Assembly: GCF_000003815.2 (NCBI RefSeq) | Contig: NC_049988.1 | Location: 19,981,712-20,045,711, forward strand | Source of the DNA: Branchiostoma floridae | Lineage: Eukaryota > Chordata > Leptocardii > Amphioxiformes > Branchiostomatidae | Direction: 5' to 3' | DNA length: 64,000 bases | In this document: positions 39,690 through 51,410 of the stretch, in pieces | How the letters are laid out: every line of letters begins with the position of its first letter | How positions within the stretch are numbered: the first letter of the stretch is position 1 | Program-made: the position numbers and the translations under genes | The notes under the pieces: model-generated | Told to the model about the DNA's origin: nothing | What the model saw: the letters and a program-made list of their open reading frames with translations, nothing else | The model's database searches: none

Positions 39690-40660
39690 AGCAATCATCT
39701 GTGGCTTTTCCTGATCTTCGTGTCGCGACAAGCGAGATTGAGGTGACATTCAGAAGATAACTGCAGGCGAGAGAATACAGCTTCAGTTGAAATTGAAGAT
39801 CGGAGTTTAATTTTGTAAGGATCAAAAGCAAAGTCGGGAGAATCCTTAAACTTCGCTGATTCAGATATCTGTGGCTCGATACCATCAACACATGGATTTA
39901 AAGTGCTTTTGGCACTAATAGGTTGTAATATATTTGTTAACACTTTACCTTCAAACTAGTCATTTGAGAGAAAGTAAAACTCCCGATTAGATTTGGGATT
40001 GGAATCTAATTCTAAACGGATTGGATGCAAAGTCAGTAAGATGTCCTGCTGATGGAGCTATTATCGGCATGATTCCTTTTACATTGATTCTTGGAAATTT
40101 TCCTTTCACGATGTTTTGACTGTTGTGTTTATCGTATTCTCATCATATATCGATATAGATTTATGCTGATTTAAACTTATTCCATCCATTCTTTATTTGT
40201 ACATATCAAGTTAAGTGCGGGTGCTAACATGATTTAAATGCAAGTGAGTCACCACTATCATGTAATTATTTCCAAATTTGAATGAAGACAGATTTGCAGT
40301 TGTTGACAATTTGCCTTAGGATCGCACTCTTGTTGGAACGAGTCCCAGGAAAATTCATGGTCCCATAAGCATTTACTTCTTACAATGTGCAGGACAAGTA
40401 CAGAGTTGCTGTGGTATCTATTATATGAGACAATACGATGCTGATATAGATACCACTGATATTGCACTTCGTGTGTGTTCTCAGTCTGGTCGTCCCCATA
40501 AGGGCGACTAGTGCAGACACGGGCAATATACTGAGTTATTACAGTCTACCCCGGTGGTCATTGGCATTTATACAACGGCAAGTATGATATCAGCTCGGTC
40601 AATGACATTTCTACATCGGCAAACCTGGCATATGCTGGTGGTAGACCGGTAGAAAGGAAA
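39690..40660. other. No gene seen; small local repeat
   Basis: Short open frames only. At 40557-40620 a 50-bp unit with GGTCATTGGCATTTATAC is duplicated in diverged form. Confidence 0.35.
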
Positions 40661-40948
40661 GGGATTTCGATCCAGTTTTAGCTCACTGAAGAGCTATTAT
40701 TCCACTGGTCATGACACAGACAACAAATGCTCTTATAACATTTACAGTTTCATTGTACCAAGGAAATTTCCCTAGCCCATTTAAACAAGCACAATGAACA
40801 GTGTAGTGGACTTCGGATTAACGTCCCGTCATAAGGACTGCAACCCTTTCCAGCAGCGTGCATGTCGGGTCAGCGACACATCCGGAATCGAACTCACAGC
40901 TTCTAGTTCCAAAAGCAGGGCCGCTAACCACTGGTCTAGCAAGCTACC
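40661..40948 (-). mobile_element. tRNA-derived SINE, near full length
   Basis: On the minus strand it starts GGTAGCTTGCTAGACCAGTG, has a B-box GAGTTCGATTCC, and continues with a unique body through CATTGTGCTTG to AGTGAGCTAAAACTGGATCG. The acceptor stem does not pair. It shares its whole length with the interrupted copy at 29348-29752. Confidence 0.8.
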
Positions 40949-41094
40949 TAAAGGATGATTAGAGAGATAATAAGGGAGATAATGCAGTTTATACCATCTT
41001 GGACTACCCAAACCATTTCTTATCATTTACTGTGATTTGCCTGTTATAATTATTGAATTGTATTTGTCAGATGTATTTTGTTCATGAAAGGCGA

Positions 41095-41485
41095 AGCTGA
41101 TAGATACCTTTGTTGATAATAGAAAATAATACATGCTCTGATAATGTGGCAAGGTCGTTCAAATGCTACGATCATTGAACTCGCGGCTTCTAGTCTGCGA
41201 GGTAAGGCTGCTAACCACTGTCTTCACTGGCTATAGGCACCATACCTTAGAAAATAAGGATGAGCAGATATATATATATATAATAGGAAAAAATAATGCA
41301 GGCTCTAAAAGTGTGGCAAGGTCGTCCAAAAGTCACCACCATTGAACTCACGGCTTCTAGTCCCAGAGGAAGGACCACGAACTACTAAACTAAGTACACT
41401 ACCAAAAAGATGAGCAGAGATATATAGGAGAAATAATACAGGCTCTAATAGAGTGCCAAGGTCGTCTAAAAGTCACGATCATTAT
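41095..41485. repeat. Tandem repeats of a SINE head (unit about 150 bp, three copies)
   Basis: GTGGCAAGGTCG and CATTGAACTCACGGCTTCTA recur near 41140/41173 and 41305/41340, with a third partial copy at 41445. The shared block is the SINE tRNA-like head seen at 40880-40948, so local duplication followed SINE insertion. Confidence 0.65.
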
Positions 41486-42322
41486 TTCATTTCCGGCTGT
41501 ACCGATTGGTGAGAGCGCGGATCCGCAGAGCGTGGCGGAAAGGCGAACCCTACAGGGAACTCAGGCGGGAAGGAAGGCTCCATTGCGCTAATTGCCAAAC
41601 ATCTGCTCATGGATTGCTCGTTTCCCACGGTGCCGACTTTCCCGCGCACATTACACGGCTTCTCTCCGAGCTTTAGTACTTTTATTGGTCTTTCTGCCCG
41701 CCAAGCTAAAGCCTGCTTCTGCTTCTATGAGTTAGTCGATAAGTTTCCAAGTGCTAGGTCTTTGGTCTTCGCATTCCTCAATTCTTATCGAAAAGGAAGA
41801 TGATGTTTTTTTCTTATTTTTCTTATCATCATGTGTATATCTATCCTTTCATCTATCTATTTATCTATCTTATCATCTATTCATTTATCAATCTTATCAT
41901 CTATGTATATATAAATGTCAGCGACATTCCTCACTCAGTTAGGCGTTTCATCCTTAGCTTTGATGGTATCGTGACATCTGCTATTCTCTCTAGTATATAT
42001 CTGTTATTTCTTTTAGTTATGATATATCGTTTCAATCACATGGATGTACATGACTATTTTATCTTGATTTAACATTCTCTCTAGTATAATGTATTAGCAT
42101 TATGATGCTATGATGTTACTATGACATACCATTATTATCATATAGATGTATATGATTATAATGTATACCACGGACAGTTTTATTAGATTTGAAACAAGCT
42201 GTTGACGAGTATGAAACATAATTATCATATAGCCAGGCCCAGCGGACCAATCAGAAGCCCCCGTTCCCCGTTGGTTATGACGCCGTAACACATTCAGGCC
42301 AGGAAGGTGTGTATCGCTCCTC
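41486..42322. other. GC-rich patch followed by an ATCT microsatellite
   Basis: 41490-41800 is GC-richer with a chance 64-codon frame and no recognisable product. 41838-41910 is an imperfect CTAT/TCAT microsatellite. The rest is AT-rich. Confidence 0.4.
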
Positions 42323-42384
42323 TGATTGGTCAGAATGAATCGACACCGACACCGGTGCCGGTGTCGATTCATTCTGACCAATCA
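42323..42384. repeat. 62-bp hairpin with 25-bp perfect arms
   Basis: Left arm TGATTGGTCAGAATGAATCG plus ACACC; the right arm is its exact reverse complement. The 12-nt centre GACACCGGTGCC is itself nearly palindromic. TGATTGGT (CCAAT-box complement) lies at both ends. Confidence 0.85.
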
Positions 42385-42724
42385 AAAGTAGCCTTACACA
42401 CAAGAAAGTAAGTTATATGCAGGCATTGACCAATAAAAAGGAGCAAAACATATGCCAGAGCAGAGGGAATAAGTACAGACTACAAGGGGGAATGGCTCCT
42501 TCTAACATTGATAATGAGTTTTGTTGTTCTAAAAAGCCTGCAATGTTTCGAATATTTTCTGTGGAATTTTTTTGGTTTCAAAATGCAATGTGTAATCTCC
42601 TTATATATGCATGTACCAAAGAACAAATGTGAATTTTCAGAAATTTAACAAAGGAATTCACACGTATAGTACCAAGAGATCTATACAGGAGTTTGTAAGT
42701 TTGGGTAGGCTATATGATAATAAC

Positions 42725-42900
42725 GTTAATGACTCGCCTGTTCCTCGGTGTACATGGTGTCATAACGCCTGGTCCTTTGCTATAACCACCTCATAAAACC
42801 ACCTCGTTCGCTTCGCTCACATCGGTGGTTTTATTCGGTGGTTATAGCAAAGGACCAGGCGTTACGACACCATATACACCTCAGGGCGGGTCATTAACCC
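42725..42900. mobile_element. Long hairpin element, arms about 77 bp, 20-nt loop
   Basis: The left arm (42725-42803) and right arm (42824-42900) are near-perfect inverses, sharing ACGCCTGGTCCTTTGCTATA and ATAAAACCACC. The loop is TCGTTCGCTTCGCTCACATC. Probably a foldback MITE; no coding capacity. Confidence 0.75.
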
Positions 42901-44333
42901 TTAGTTACTAACAAACAGACAGCAGCACACTTACATGATGACATTTCATTAGTCGAACAGTTTCCATCGTTAAATTAATATTGTCCGTCATGTTCTCAAT
43001 TATTCGACACGCACATGCATCATATATGTACCTTATGTCACGAGAAGTGGGCTGCGACGTTAATAGCTCACATAAAATTATGTAACGCACAGACGCATGT
43101 GGCGTTGATTGTACACAGTACGACTCACTCGTGAAAAATTACCCCCAGCTTGATTTTGCACCCAGTTATTTAAGATGAGTAATTAATGAATCTCGCGCGA
43201 GTCTTAATCTTCAAAATGTTTATGATGGTGTCAAGGTTCTCGATCTCCAGCTAGATTCTTTCCTGCTCATATTGAGTTAAGAATTGATAGCACACGCGCT
43301 TCTTAATCCTTGTAGTACTCTTTAATTTGACTGCTTCGTGATTCTGTCTCTTCCTCTTGTCTGTCACGTATGCATGAGTCACGCATCCGTATCTCAAGTA
43401 TTGAGATAAGAGTAAGTGATAGGTGTAGAATTCAACACGCTAGAAAACTAATAAAGAAGATTATAGATAGCATCAGTACAGAGATTAAGAAAAGCGAAGT
43501 CACGACGCAAAGAGTACAGCATAGCATAGATGTTAAAATAGAATCTGAAAGAAGACGTTGATAGATGATTGATGTGGAGATGAAGGTTAGACATTCAGGT
43601 AATAAGATACGCCCTATACTCAAGAAATTGGATTTGATTTTGGAGATTGATGAGTTACGTTAACAAAACGAACACCAGTCATCATGATCATTTTATTTCA
43701 TTCAAAGAAATAGAGTTTGGAAGGAAGATGAATTGAGTTAATTACAACGTTTAAGGAATTCTTCTTTGACTAATGTCATAGTCAAAATGCATACGATTTA
43801 AAATGATTTTAACTTTTTGAGTTGACTGTGACAAAGTTTTAATTAAGAGCTTACCTACAACAAGAGTTAAATATAGATTCTAAAAAAGTTTGCCACCCTA
43901 TCCCAGGGGTGCATCCAACCTCGTGGCGACCCTATGTTCCCTCCCTGTTGCTAGGCAACCATTGCTATAATGTGTCGTCCCATGAATGTGTCCATCAAGC
44001 CGAAAATCATATTACTCTGCGCGGATTGTGCGGGGTACTGGTGGCGGAACCAACCATTATCCCGCGCAGCTTCCATCTGGACAGGGCGGGATCGGTGATT
44101 AAATTGCCACACGGATTCAAAGGGTGATGAAATTGACACATGGCTCCGAATCAAAATTGCTACACTACTTCAAAAGGAATCCATTTCCATCATTCACTGG
44201 GGCGTGAGTCGGCGTTGTTCGCCGCGCGATACATGATTTGATGATTAGTAAAGTGGATCATGACTCCTGGTTCCTTAAAAATGACTAATGGTGCTTTGGG
44301 AGGGTGAGCCTGCACCTAACCTTGCTGCTCACT
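42901..44333. other. No gene seen; one repeat fragment and an X-box-like site
   Basis: 43584-43650 is a fragment of the ACTCAAGCAACTGG family (GTTAGACATTCAGGTAATAA). GTTGCTAGGCAAC at 43946-43958 resembles an RFX X-box. Otherwise only short chance frames. Confidence 0.4.
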
Positions 44334-45558
44334 AGGGGTGGGTACCTGTACGGTGTACCGGTACAAAACCGTTTTTGTCTTGCTGGACCGTTCCGGAAAA
44401 ACCGGACCTGAAAAAAATTAGGTGGAACGGATATTGGACCTATTAGAAAATGATACATGTATTATATGATCAGGTATTCATACGTTTAGAGCGAGGCTTA
44501 CCGGTCGAGGAAAATAACAAAAGCGGAGTAGAGTAGAGTCTTTAGTCATTTCTACCAAGTTTTACAGTAAATCGTACAGACGCAGTGGGCGTTGTAGGAT
44601 TTTAAAACGCCAGTGGGAGTCTGATAACAGATTCCATTGTAGCGAAATGGACCGTTGTTTTCTATTCACTAGTTCACATACTGAATCAGGTACAGAATCA
44701 GGGCCGGACCTAGACCTTATCTTTTGGACCTGAACCGGGTCTGGAGCTGAACTTTCTGTACCGGTGTGACAGCGATCTCGCCCCCCCCCCCCCACCCCAC
44801 AGCGATCTCGCCCCCTTTAGCGTTTTCGCCCCCCCGCCCCCAAGAGCAGCTGGTTACTACATATTACAGGTGCGCTACCTGGTACTATACTGCACCTGGG
44901 GAGTAACGTATATGGTGTGTTACCTGGTACCTATATGGCACCTTATTACCGCACCGTAAGAAGTCATACCTCGAAAGTCGATACTATATTGTTCGGTGCA
45001 AACATGACATTGAAATGAAAAAGACAATTTTTGCAGCTGAGGTGGCATAAAAACAGTGCTACTGCGAACGTATAAATCAACACCGTCTATGGTACGGAAT
45101 ACGTCAGCTATATGTTTTAAATTTGTCACAGTGTTTTCTTTCTTGTGCTGGAAACATTTCCAAAGCACTAACAAAAACACACGTGAATAATAGTTTCTCA
45201 TTATAAACACTATCTACGCGCAAGTTGATATAGCTGTTGCTAAATGCTACACAAACACTGGTAAAGTACCTGTCTTAAGACACACGGGTAAACGCATNNN
45301 NNNNNNNNNNNNNNNNNNNNNNNNNNNNNNNNNNNNNNNNNNNNNNNNNNNNNNNNNNNNNNNNNNNNNNNNNNNNNNNNNNNNNNNNNNNNNNNNNGAT
45401 AGCCAGTAGTCACTAGGCTAGGCCAGAATAGAAAAAAGGACTTTACGCGGGCTTGGGCCGTTTCATTTCTGGAGATGGGATAAGAGGTTTACTGAGATAT
45501 AAAGAAGCAGGGGGGGGGGGGGGGGGGGGAGATCGCTGTCACACCCGTACCCACGCCT
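44334..45558. mobile_element. Inverted-repeat element spanning the assembly gap
   Basis: Outer ends are AGGGGTGGGTAC (left) and, reverse-complemented, AGGCGTGGGTAC (right). Inside lies a second inverted pair, GGTGTGACAGCGATCTC, at 44763 and 45530. Each inner repeat abuts a long homopolymer: poly-C at 44781-44800 and poly-G at 45511-45529. The interior includes 100 Ns, so true length is unknown. It may be one element or two nested ones. Confidence 0.55.
45298..45397. other. Assembly gap (100 Ns)
   Basis: A run of 100 N bases, a common placeholder length rather than a measured size. It lies between poly-C and poly-G tracts, which probably broke the assembly. Confidence 0.98.
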
Positions 45559-45562
45559 GCTG

Positions 45563-46146
45563 ATCACGTATTACTTCTATGTTACTCGTTACGTTTCGCC
45601 GGAAAAATCAATTTGTCTAGACTGATGAAGATATTTGCATAATCCCGAAATAGGTTTAACGATCCTGTTTCGTTAGGACGTTTGCTACTCTGTTAGTCCA
45701 ATTTTTCATTATTCTCACTCTCTAATTGGCAGATTGATTTTTTTCTGCACAAACGTTTCATGAAGACAAGGTAGAAATAGCTTTTGGCTATCTCCGTAAA
45801 TAGTTTCATCAGGTTCGTATGTCACTGAATAAAAATATTCTTTTTGCACAACCATTGCTTTATTCTTACCAACGTTTCGGTGACATGCACTAGATGTGTA
45901 ACAAGGGTCTCTTTATTCAGATTTTGGCTTTGTCACCAGCTTGTTACAAATACAATGCATTTTTTTAAAAACTTTTATGCGGAAAGAGATCCTTAAACAT
46001 CCTTCTTTGCCTTGATATTTTTGCCCAATCAAGAGACTTTTGGGTTAGAAGGGACAGGTGTGGTCTGAGCTTTCTTGTTTTGATTAAAATTTGTTCCTTC
46101 CAGCGGTTTAGTTGGTGTAAGGGCAGTTTTTAGTTGGAGGGTGCTA
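45563..46146. other. No feature seen
   Basis: AT-rich sequence between the gap element and the foldback element, with no open frame of interest. Confidence 0.4.
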
Positions 46147-46158
46147 CGGGTATACCGG

Positions 46159-48568
46159 GGGAGGGTCTTTTTAGCGAATGCCCACAAACGCCCACTCTAG
46201 AGAAGTCTGGCGCGCTGCACGAATCTCATTTTTTTGCTTGGAATATGTCCACGTTGTGCTCCCATGTATTAATCCTGAGTTTCAAGTCAATCCATTGACC
46301 CGAAGTGACATAAATCAAAGTTTTCGATTCTCGATGGTCTTTTTAGCGAACGCCCAGCAAAATGTCTTTTTAGCGAATGCCCACTATATCCACAAAAAAA
46401 TCGGCCGTCGCGCAACGACACCTAAACCTACCGCCACAAACATGTTCAAGATGGTGTCCCATTGATGTGTACGGAGTTTCCGTGCTTTACAAGCATTTTA
46501 AGTCCCTGTTTTTGGTCAAAATGTACGGCGACGATACTACCATACATTAACTATAGCAATTCAAAATGGCGGGCACTAGTCATGTGACCTCCTTGCGGGA
46601 CTGTTCTATAAGTATCGCGGGAGGGACTGTTCTAGCATAGCTAATCATACAACCATTTTAGAGTGAATTCTGAACAAGATTTTCATTTCATAGTGCTATC
46701 ATCTGACTGATATTTACATTGTGGTCCTTTTTTCTGTGCTATCATTACCCAGGTTTGAGGAACTTAGTGCAAATATGGATGTTGATTCACCTCAGTGCCC
46801 AATTAATGTACAAAAGGCTCAGACACATTAGTGTTATAAACCTGACTAGGGGCAGGTAACCAATACTAGAAAAACAGCTATTTATTATTAACAATACTAT
46901 TTACATTATAATAATAACTCTTCACCAAACTGGACTTTTCTTATCTTTATTTATCACAGAAACATTGTTACAATGAGGATTTGATTAGATGAGTATCTGT
47001 TACAGTGTGTACAAACTTATTTCAAATACAAAAATGTATTTCGTTTCACTTCCTAAATATTTTTAAAGTATTGGAAGAAGTTGACACATAAACAATATTA
47101 ATTACATTATTTGTGTGCAGAAAAATGTGACCACATGCTATTAATAGCCTAATAAAATGTTGGAACATGGCACGAGCGGGCTCCTTTTCTGAGTACAGAA
47201 AGGAAATGTTTTATAGCATTTACTAGTAGTTATTACGTAGAAAATTTCGACTGTAAAATGTACCTTTATTAACATTTACAAACAAATTGTTTTTTCTCTT
47301 CTTAATAAATGACAACAATACAGGTAAGTAAGGTGTGTTTCCTTTTATAACAGGCCAGGTAAGACGCCGTACAGGTAAGTAAGGTGTATTTCCTTTCAGT
47401 ACAGACCAGGTAAAACACCGTACAGGTGAGTAAGGTGTGTTTCCTTGACTACAGACTAGGTAACACACCGTACAGGTGAGTAACGTGTATTTCCTTTGAT
47501 TACAGACCAGGTAAGACACCGCACAGGTGAGTAAGGTGTGTTTCCTTTGTCTATAGACCAGATGTTCCAACATTTAATTAGGCTATTAATAGCATGTGGT
47601 CACATTTTTCTGCACACAAATAATGCAATATATATTGTTTATGTGTCAACTTCTTCCAATACTTTAAAAATATTTAGGAAGTGAAACGAAATACATTTTT
47701 GTATTTGAAATAAGTCTGTACACACTGTAACAGATACTCATCTAATCAAATCCTCATTGTAACAATGTTTCTGTGATAAATAAAGATAAGAAAAGTCCAG
47801 TTTGGTGAAGAGTTATTATTATAATGTAAATAGTATTGTTAATAATAAATAGCTGTTTTTCTAGTATTGGTTACCTGCCCCTAGTCAGGTTTATAACACT
47901 AATGTGTCTGAGCCTTTTGTACATTAATTGGGCACTGAGGTGAATCAACATCCATATTTGCACTAAGTTCCTCAAACCTGGGTAATGATAGCACAGAAAA
48001 AAGGACCACAATGTAAATATCAGTCAGATGATAGCACTATGAAATGAAAATCTTGTTCAGAATTCACTCTAAAATGGTTGTATGATTAGCTATGCTAGAA
48101 CAGTCCCTCCCGCGATACTTATAGAACAGTCCCGCAAGGAGGTCACATGACTAGTGCCCGCCATTTTGAATTGCTATAGTTAATGTATGGTAGTATCGTC
48201 GCCGTACATTTTGACCAAAAACAGGGACTTAAAATGCTTGTAAAGCACGGAAACTCCGTACACATCAATGGGACACCATCTTGAACATGTTTGTGGCGGT
48301 AGGTTTAGGTGTCGTTGCGCGACGGCCGATATTTTTGTGGATATAGTGGGCATTCGCTAAAAAGACATTTTGCTGGGCGTTCGCTAAAAAGACCATCGAG
48401 AATCGAAAACTTTGATTTATGTCACTTCGGGTCAATGGATTGACTTGAAACTCAGGATTAATACATGGGAGCACAACGTGGACATATTCCAAGCAAAAAA
48501 AAATGAGATTCGTGCAGCGCGGACTTCTCTAGAGTGGGCGTTTGTGGGCATTCGCTAAAAAGACCATG
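46159..48568. mobile_element. 2.4-kb foldback transposable element with arms of about 1 kb
   Basis: Left arm 46159-47168 and right arm 47562-48568 are inverse copies that I estimate differ at only about 1 percent of sites. The central 47169-47561 holds a tandem array. The element is flanked by the 12-bp direct repeat CGGGTATACCGG (46147-46158 and 48569-48580), a probable target-site duplication. Each arm carries three copies of TCTTTTTAGCGAAYGCCCA near its outer end (46167, 46338 and 46364 on the left), candidate transposase-binding repeats. No transposase is encoded; mirrored open frames 46178-46465 and 48265-48492 are the same arm read twice. Confidence 0.85.
47310..47560. repeat. Tandem array at the centre of the foldback element (unit about 56 bp, five copies)
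   Basis: Units read ACAGGTGAGTAAGGTGTGTT, TCCTTTGATTACAGACCAGG and TAAGACACCGT, with minor changes. Every unit contains splice-donor-like GGTAAG or GGTGAGT and an acceptor-like pyrimidine tract plus ACAG. A 116-codon minus-strand frame runs through the array. Confidence 0.85.
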
Positions 48569-48580
48569 CGGGTATACCGG

Positions 48581-49779
48581 TTGTATCAGGAGAGAACTGT
48601 GGTCAAAAGTGAGGGTTTTTTTCATAGAGCGAGCTTTTCTCGGAGAATGGGCCAAACAACCCCCTGTTTTCTTTGAATGGTTATAAACTAGACCCAAGTG
48701 ACTTTTTAATTTTTAAGATTGAAATAAGGGTCAGTGCTTTTTTAAGCCCTCGTTCAGTCTATTTTAACATGCTTCCCTATGGGTAGCCCTATCACTGATG
48801 TAAAACCCTAACTTGTACTTTTAGATCTTCAAAACTTAATCACAACATATCTGAGTCGCACGAGTGCAATATAACGTCAAGTGAGGCGATACGACCGTAT
48901 TATTGCACGGGACAACTTTAAAGTACGAAAGTAATCTCTTACACAGATATCTATCGTCTAATCGCGACTGCATTTATACACTTGTAAGATATAATCTTGT
49001 TCGAAACGGGTGGGAAAATTCACATCCAACAGCTATTAATGAAACAAAAACGCCGTGAGACGACTGCAAGTACGTTGCTTGCAGCACCAGTGAAAGATAA
49101 TGATATGAAGTGCGCTTATGTAATCATGATAGCAAAAACGTTCTACCTGGGGTTAGTACTGTACCAAAACTAAAAGAAAAAGAAGTATATTTACATCGTA
49201 CTAACAATATTTTACCCGCCAGACTAGGTATTCATTTATTAGGTGTTACGAGTTCTGCGTGACGTCATAGATGATTGCACGTACAGTGATGACGTAGGTA
49301 GTTGACACAATTGTGGACAAACGTCAGTTAAGGAACATGATATGTGTACTGGAATCTTGACTTTAAGCCATTTTAGCATATCTTATTTGTATTTTTCTGA
49401 AAAGTCCCAAATTCGCGAATCACGGGTGCCTTAATTGCATGATAACATCAACTGTGATGCGGTGATTATAGATTTAATTGAAAGAATTTCTAGCAAAAAG
49501 CTTACTTAATCTACCATGTGAGATCAGAACGTTTTTATTGGTAGTTCAATTTACCATAGAACGTTTCGGTATGCTGCTATTGCTACCAGGAGTTGCACCA
49601 AATATAACGTGATCCTCGCTACTGTAGCTGCCATCTGCTACCACATATAATCTTTCCGCGGCAACGATATGCATGACTTCCTTAAAGTTTTACCTTATCT
49701 TACCGAAATCTCTAAACGCGAGATTTTAAATCACTTTTAGGTTTACACAGGAAACATGGCTTTCATAGTGACAAAAATG
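48581..49779. other. No gene seen
   Basis: AT-rich sequence. 49255-49310 holds several TGACGTCA/TGACGTAG sites, resembling cAMP-response elements but of unknown use. Confidence 0.35.
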
Positions 49780-49834
<55 letters not shown>

Positions 49835-49918
49835 TGTGTACGTGTGTGTTTGCGTGTGTGTGTGTTAGTGTGTGTGAGTGTGTGTGAGTGTGTACGTGTG
49901 TGTTTGTGTGTGTGTGTC
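49780..49918. repeat. TG dinucleotide microsatellite
   Basis: About 140 bp of TG repeat with GAG and AC interruptions. The Cys/Val open frame through it is an artefact. Confidence 0.95.
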
Positions 49919-49997
49919 AGCGCACTCGCGTGTGTGGACAGGTTAAATGATGTTTATTTTGCAGAGATCAAATATGTCCAGCATACTTGAATCTACC

Positions 49998-50285
49998 AAC
50001 ATGGCGAGGCCACCCAAGGAAAGAATGTATTCTTACCAAAACTGTCTTCACATCATTCTACACTCCTTTCCTGCGGCTACACATGTATACATGACGGATT
50101 GGACTTCTAACCAAACTCAACCACCGGATATGAAAGTGACTTCTGTGGACCCCAGCTTGCGCACAGTAAATGATGTCCCACTGAAAGCCCTCCAGTTGCA
50201 CCAAGATGGACTATTATCTTCTCACATAGGTCATCCAAGTTACTTCGGAGACATTTCTCATGTGCTTTTTACGCCGCAAGTTTGA
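49998..50285 (+). other. Unrecognised 95-codon open frame
   Basis: ATG in the context AACATGG begins MARPPKERMYSYQNCLHIIL, ending at TGA after FTPQV. Composition is balanced, and the upstream TTTATTTTGCAG could be an acceptor. No domain, signal peptide or membrane segment is evident, and I recognise no family. It may well be chance. Confidence 0.12.
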
Positions 50286-50289
50286 AAAA

Positions 50290-51410
50290 CGCTTGGTCAT
50301 TGTATCCTTATTCCAATATAGGGCGGCGACCTCGCTGCAACCGAGGAATTTATCAGAGCGCCAAACAAATTTCGAAGACAAAAAACGAGTCTGTGAAAGC
50401 TTCCTATGATTTTTTTTCAGTGACGCTTTTACGTTTTGCTTGATCTTTCAAGTATGAAGTGAAGAATTACACAAACTCAATTTCAGTCGCAGTGACATCA
50501 TAGTGCTATAGAAAAGGGGCTTTAGGAAAGACAGGGTCAGGCATTTGCCGCCTGTGTTCGATACTTGTAAAAGATAGCTCTAGACATTAACACTGCATTG
50601 CTGTGGCGACCGACAACATTAACGCAAGAGACATATCCAAGGCAGTAGGTCAATCCGGTAATGGCACAAAGTCAGGACATTGGGATCTTTAAAAAAAACC
50701 TTTGACGCCACTACAAGCCATTGGGTATCTGTAGATGCGATATTAGCGCGGGTTCAACATACAAAAAAAAGACTCAAGACTCAATCCAGACTACACAAGA
50801 GTCTGTGCCATGTCATGCCATTAATTCTGCGATCATTTTAGCTTTTTCCCTAAAAAACTAAAGGCAAACCTTCCATAGAACTTAGCAAAGACTAACGTTG
50901 ATCATGACCAATGCCAATTCACTCTGATGTACTGCGACATACTACTTAATTTTGTAAGGCATTACAAGAGCAGTACGCTATTATTGCAAGCAGTTGTATA
51001 GACAGTTCATTTATTTTCAAATGAGATGAAAGTAGGCATACATCTGGACATCTTGGCATCAGCACAGCTGCTCATAAATATTTGAACAACAGATTGAGAT
51101 ATTTCAGTCTCAAGATATGCGCATTTATCTTTGTGCTATATTCAAGCACATTTGATAAAAATGTGCTTGCTACAAAAACTATTTCATTAATATTTGACTC
51201 GCCCTTGTATAACATAGTTTAATATCACGCTTTGTTCCATAGAAGAAGCTCTTGTTTGTGAGTTTGCTCCTCTAGTATGATCTTCTATTCCTGATGCAGT
51301 CGTAAAAAAGTAAAATAAATGTGAAACTTCCTACGCACGTAAAATATGGGAAAATGTCTATGCGTCCACTGGTCTGTAAAGATACTATCTGTGCACACAT
51401 AGGAGTTTTA
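50290..51410. other. No feature seen
   Basis: AT-rich, short frames only. Around 50520-50570 a GTTCGATAC motif could be a decayed SINE B-box; too weak to call. Confidence 0.3.

Noticed and set aside
40870-40948. Possible minus-strand tRNA gene
   Set aside because: Good A- and B-box-like text but unpaired acceptor halves, and a second full-length copy at 29348-29752 shows it belongs to a SINE.
46178-48492. Two matching open frames on opposite strands, at first suggesting a duplicated gene
   Set aside because: They are the two arms of the foldback element. The frame has no known domain and includes the terminal repeat motifs.
49784-49990. Cys/Val-repeat plus-strand frame
   Set aside because: Translation of a TG microsatellite.
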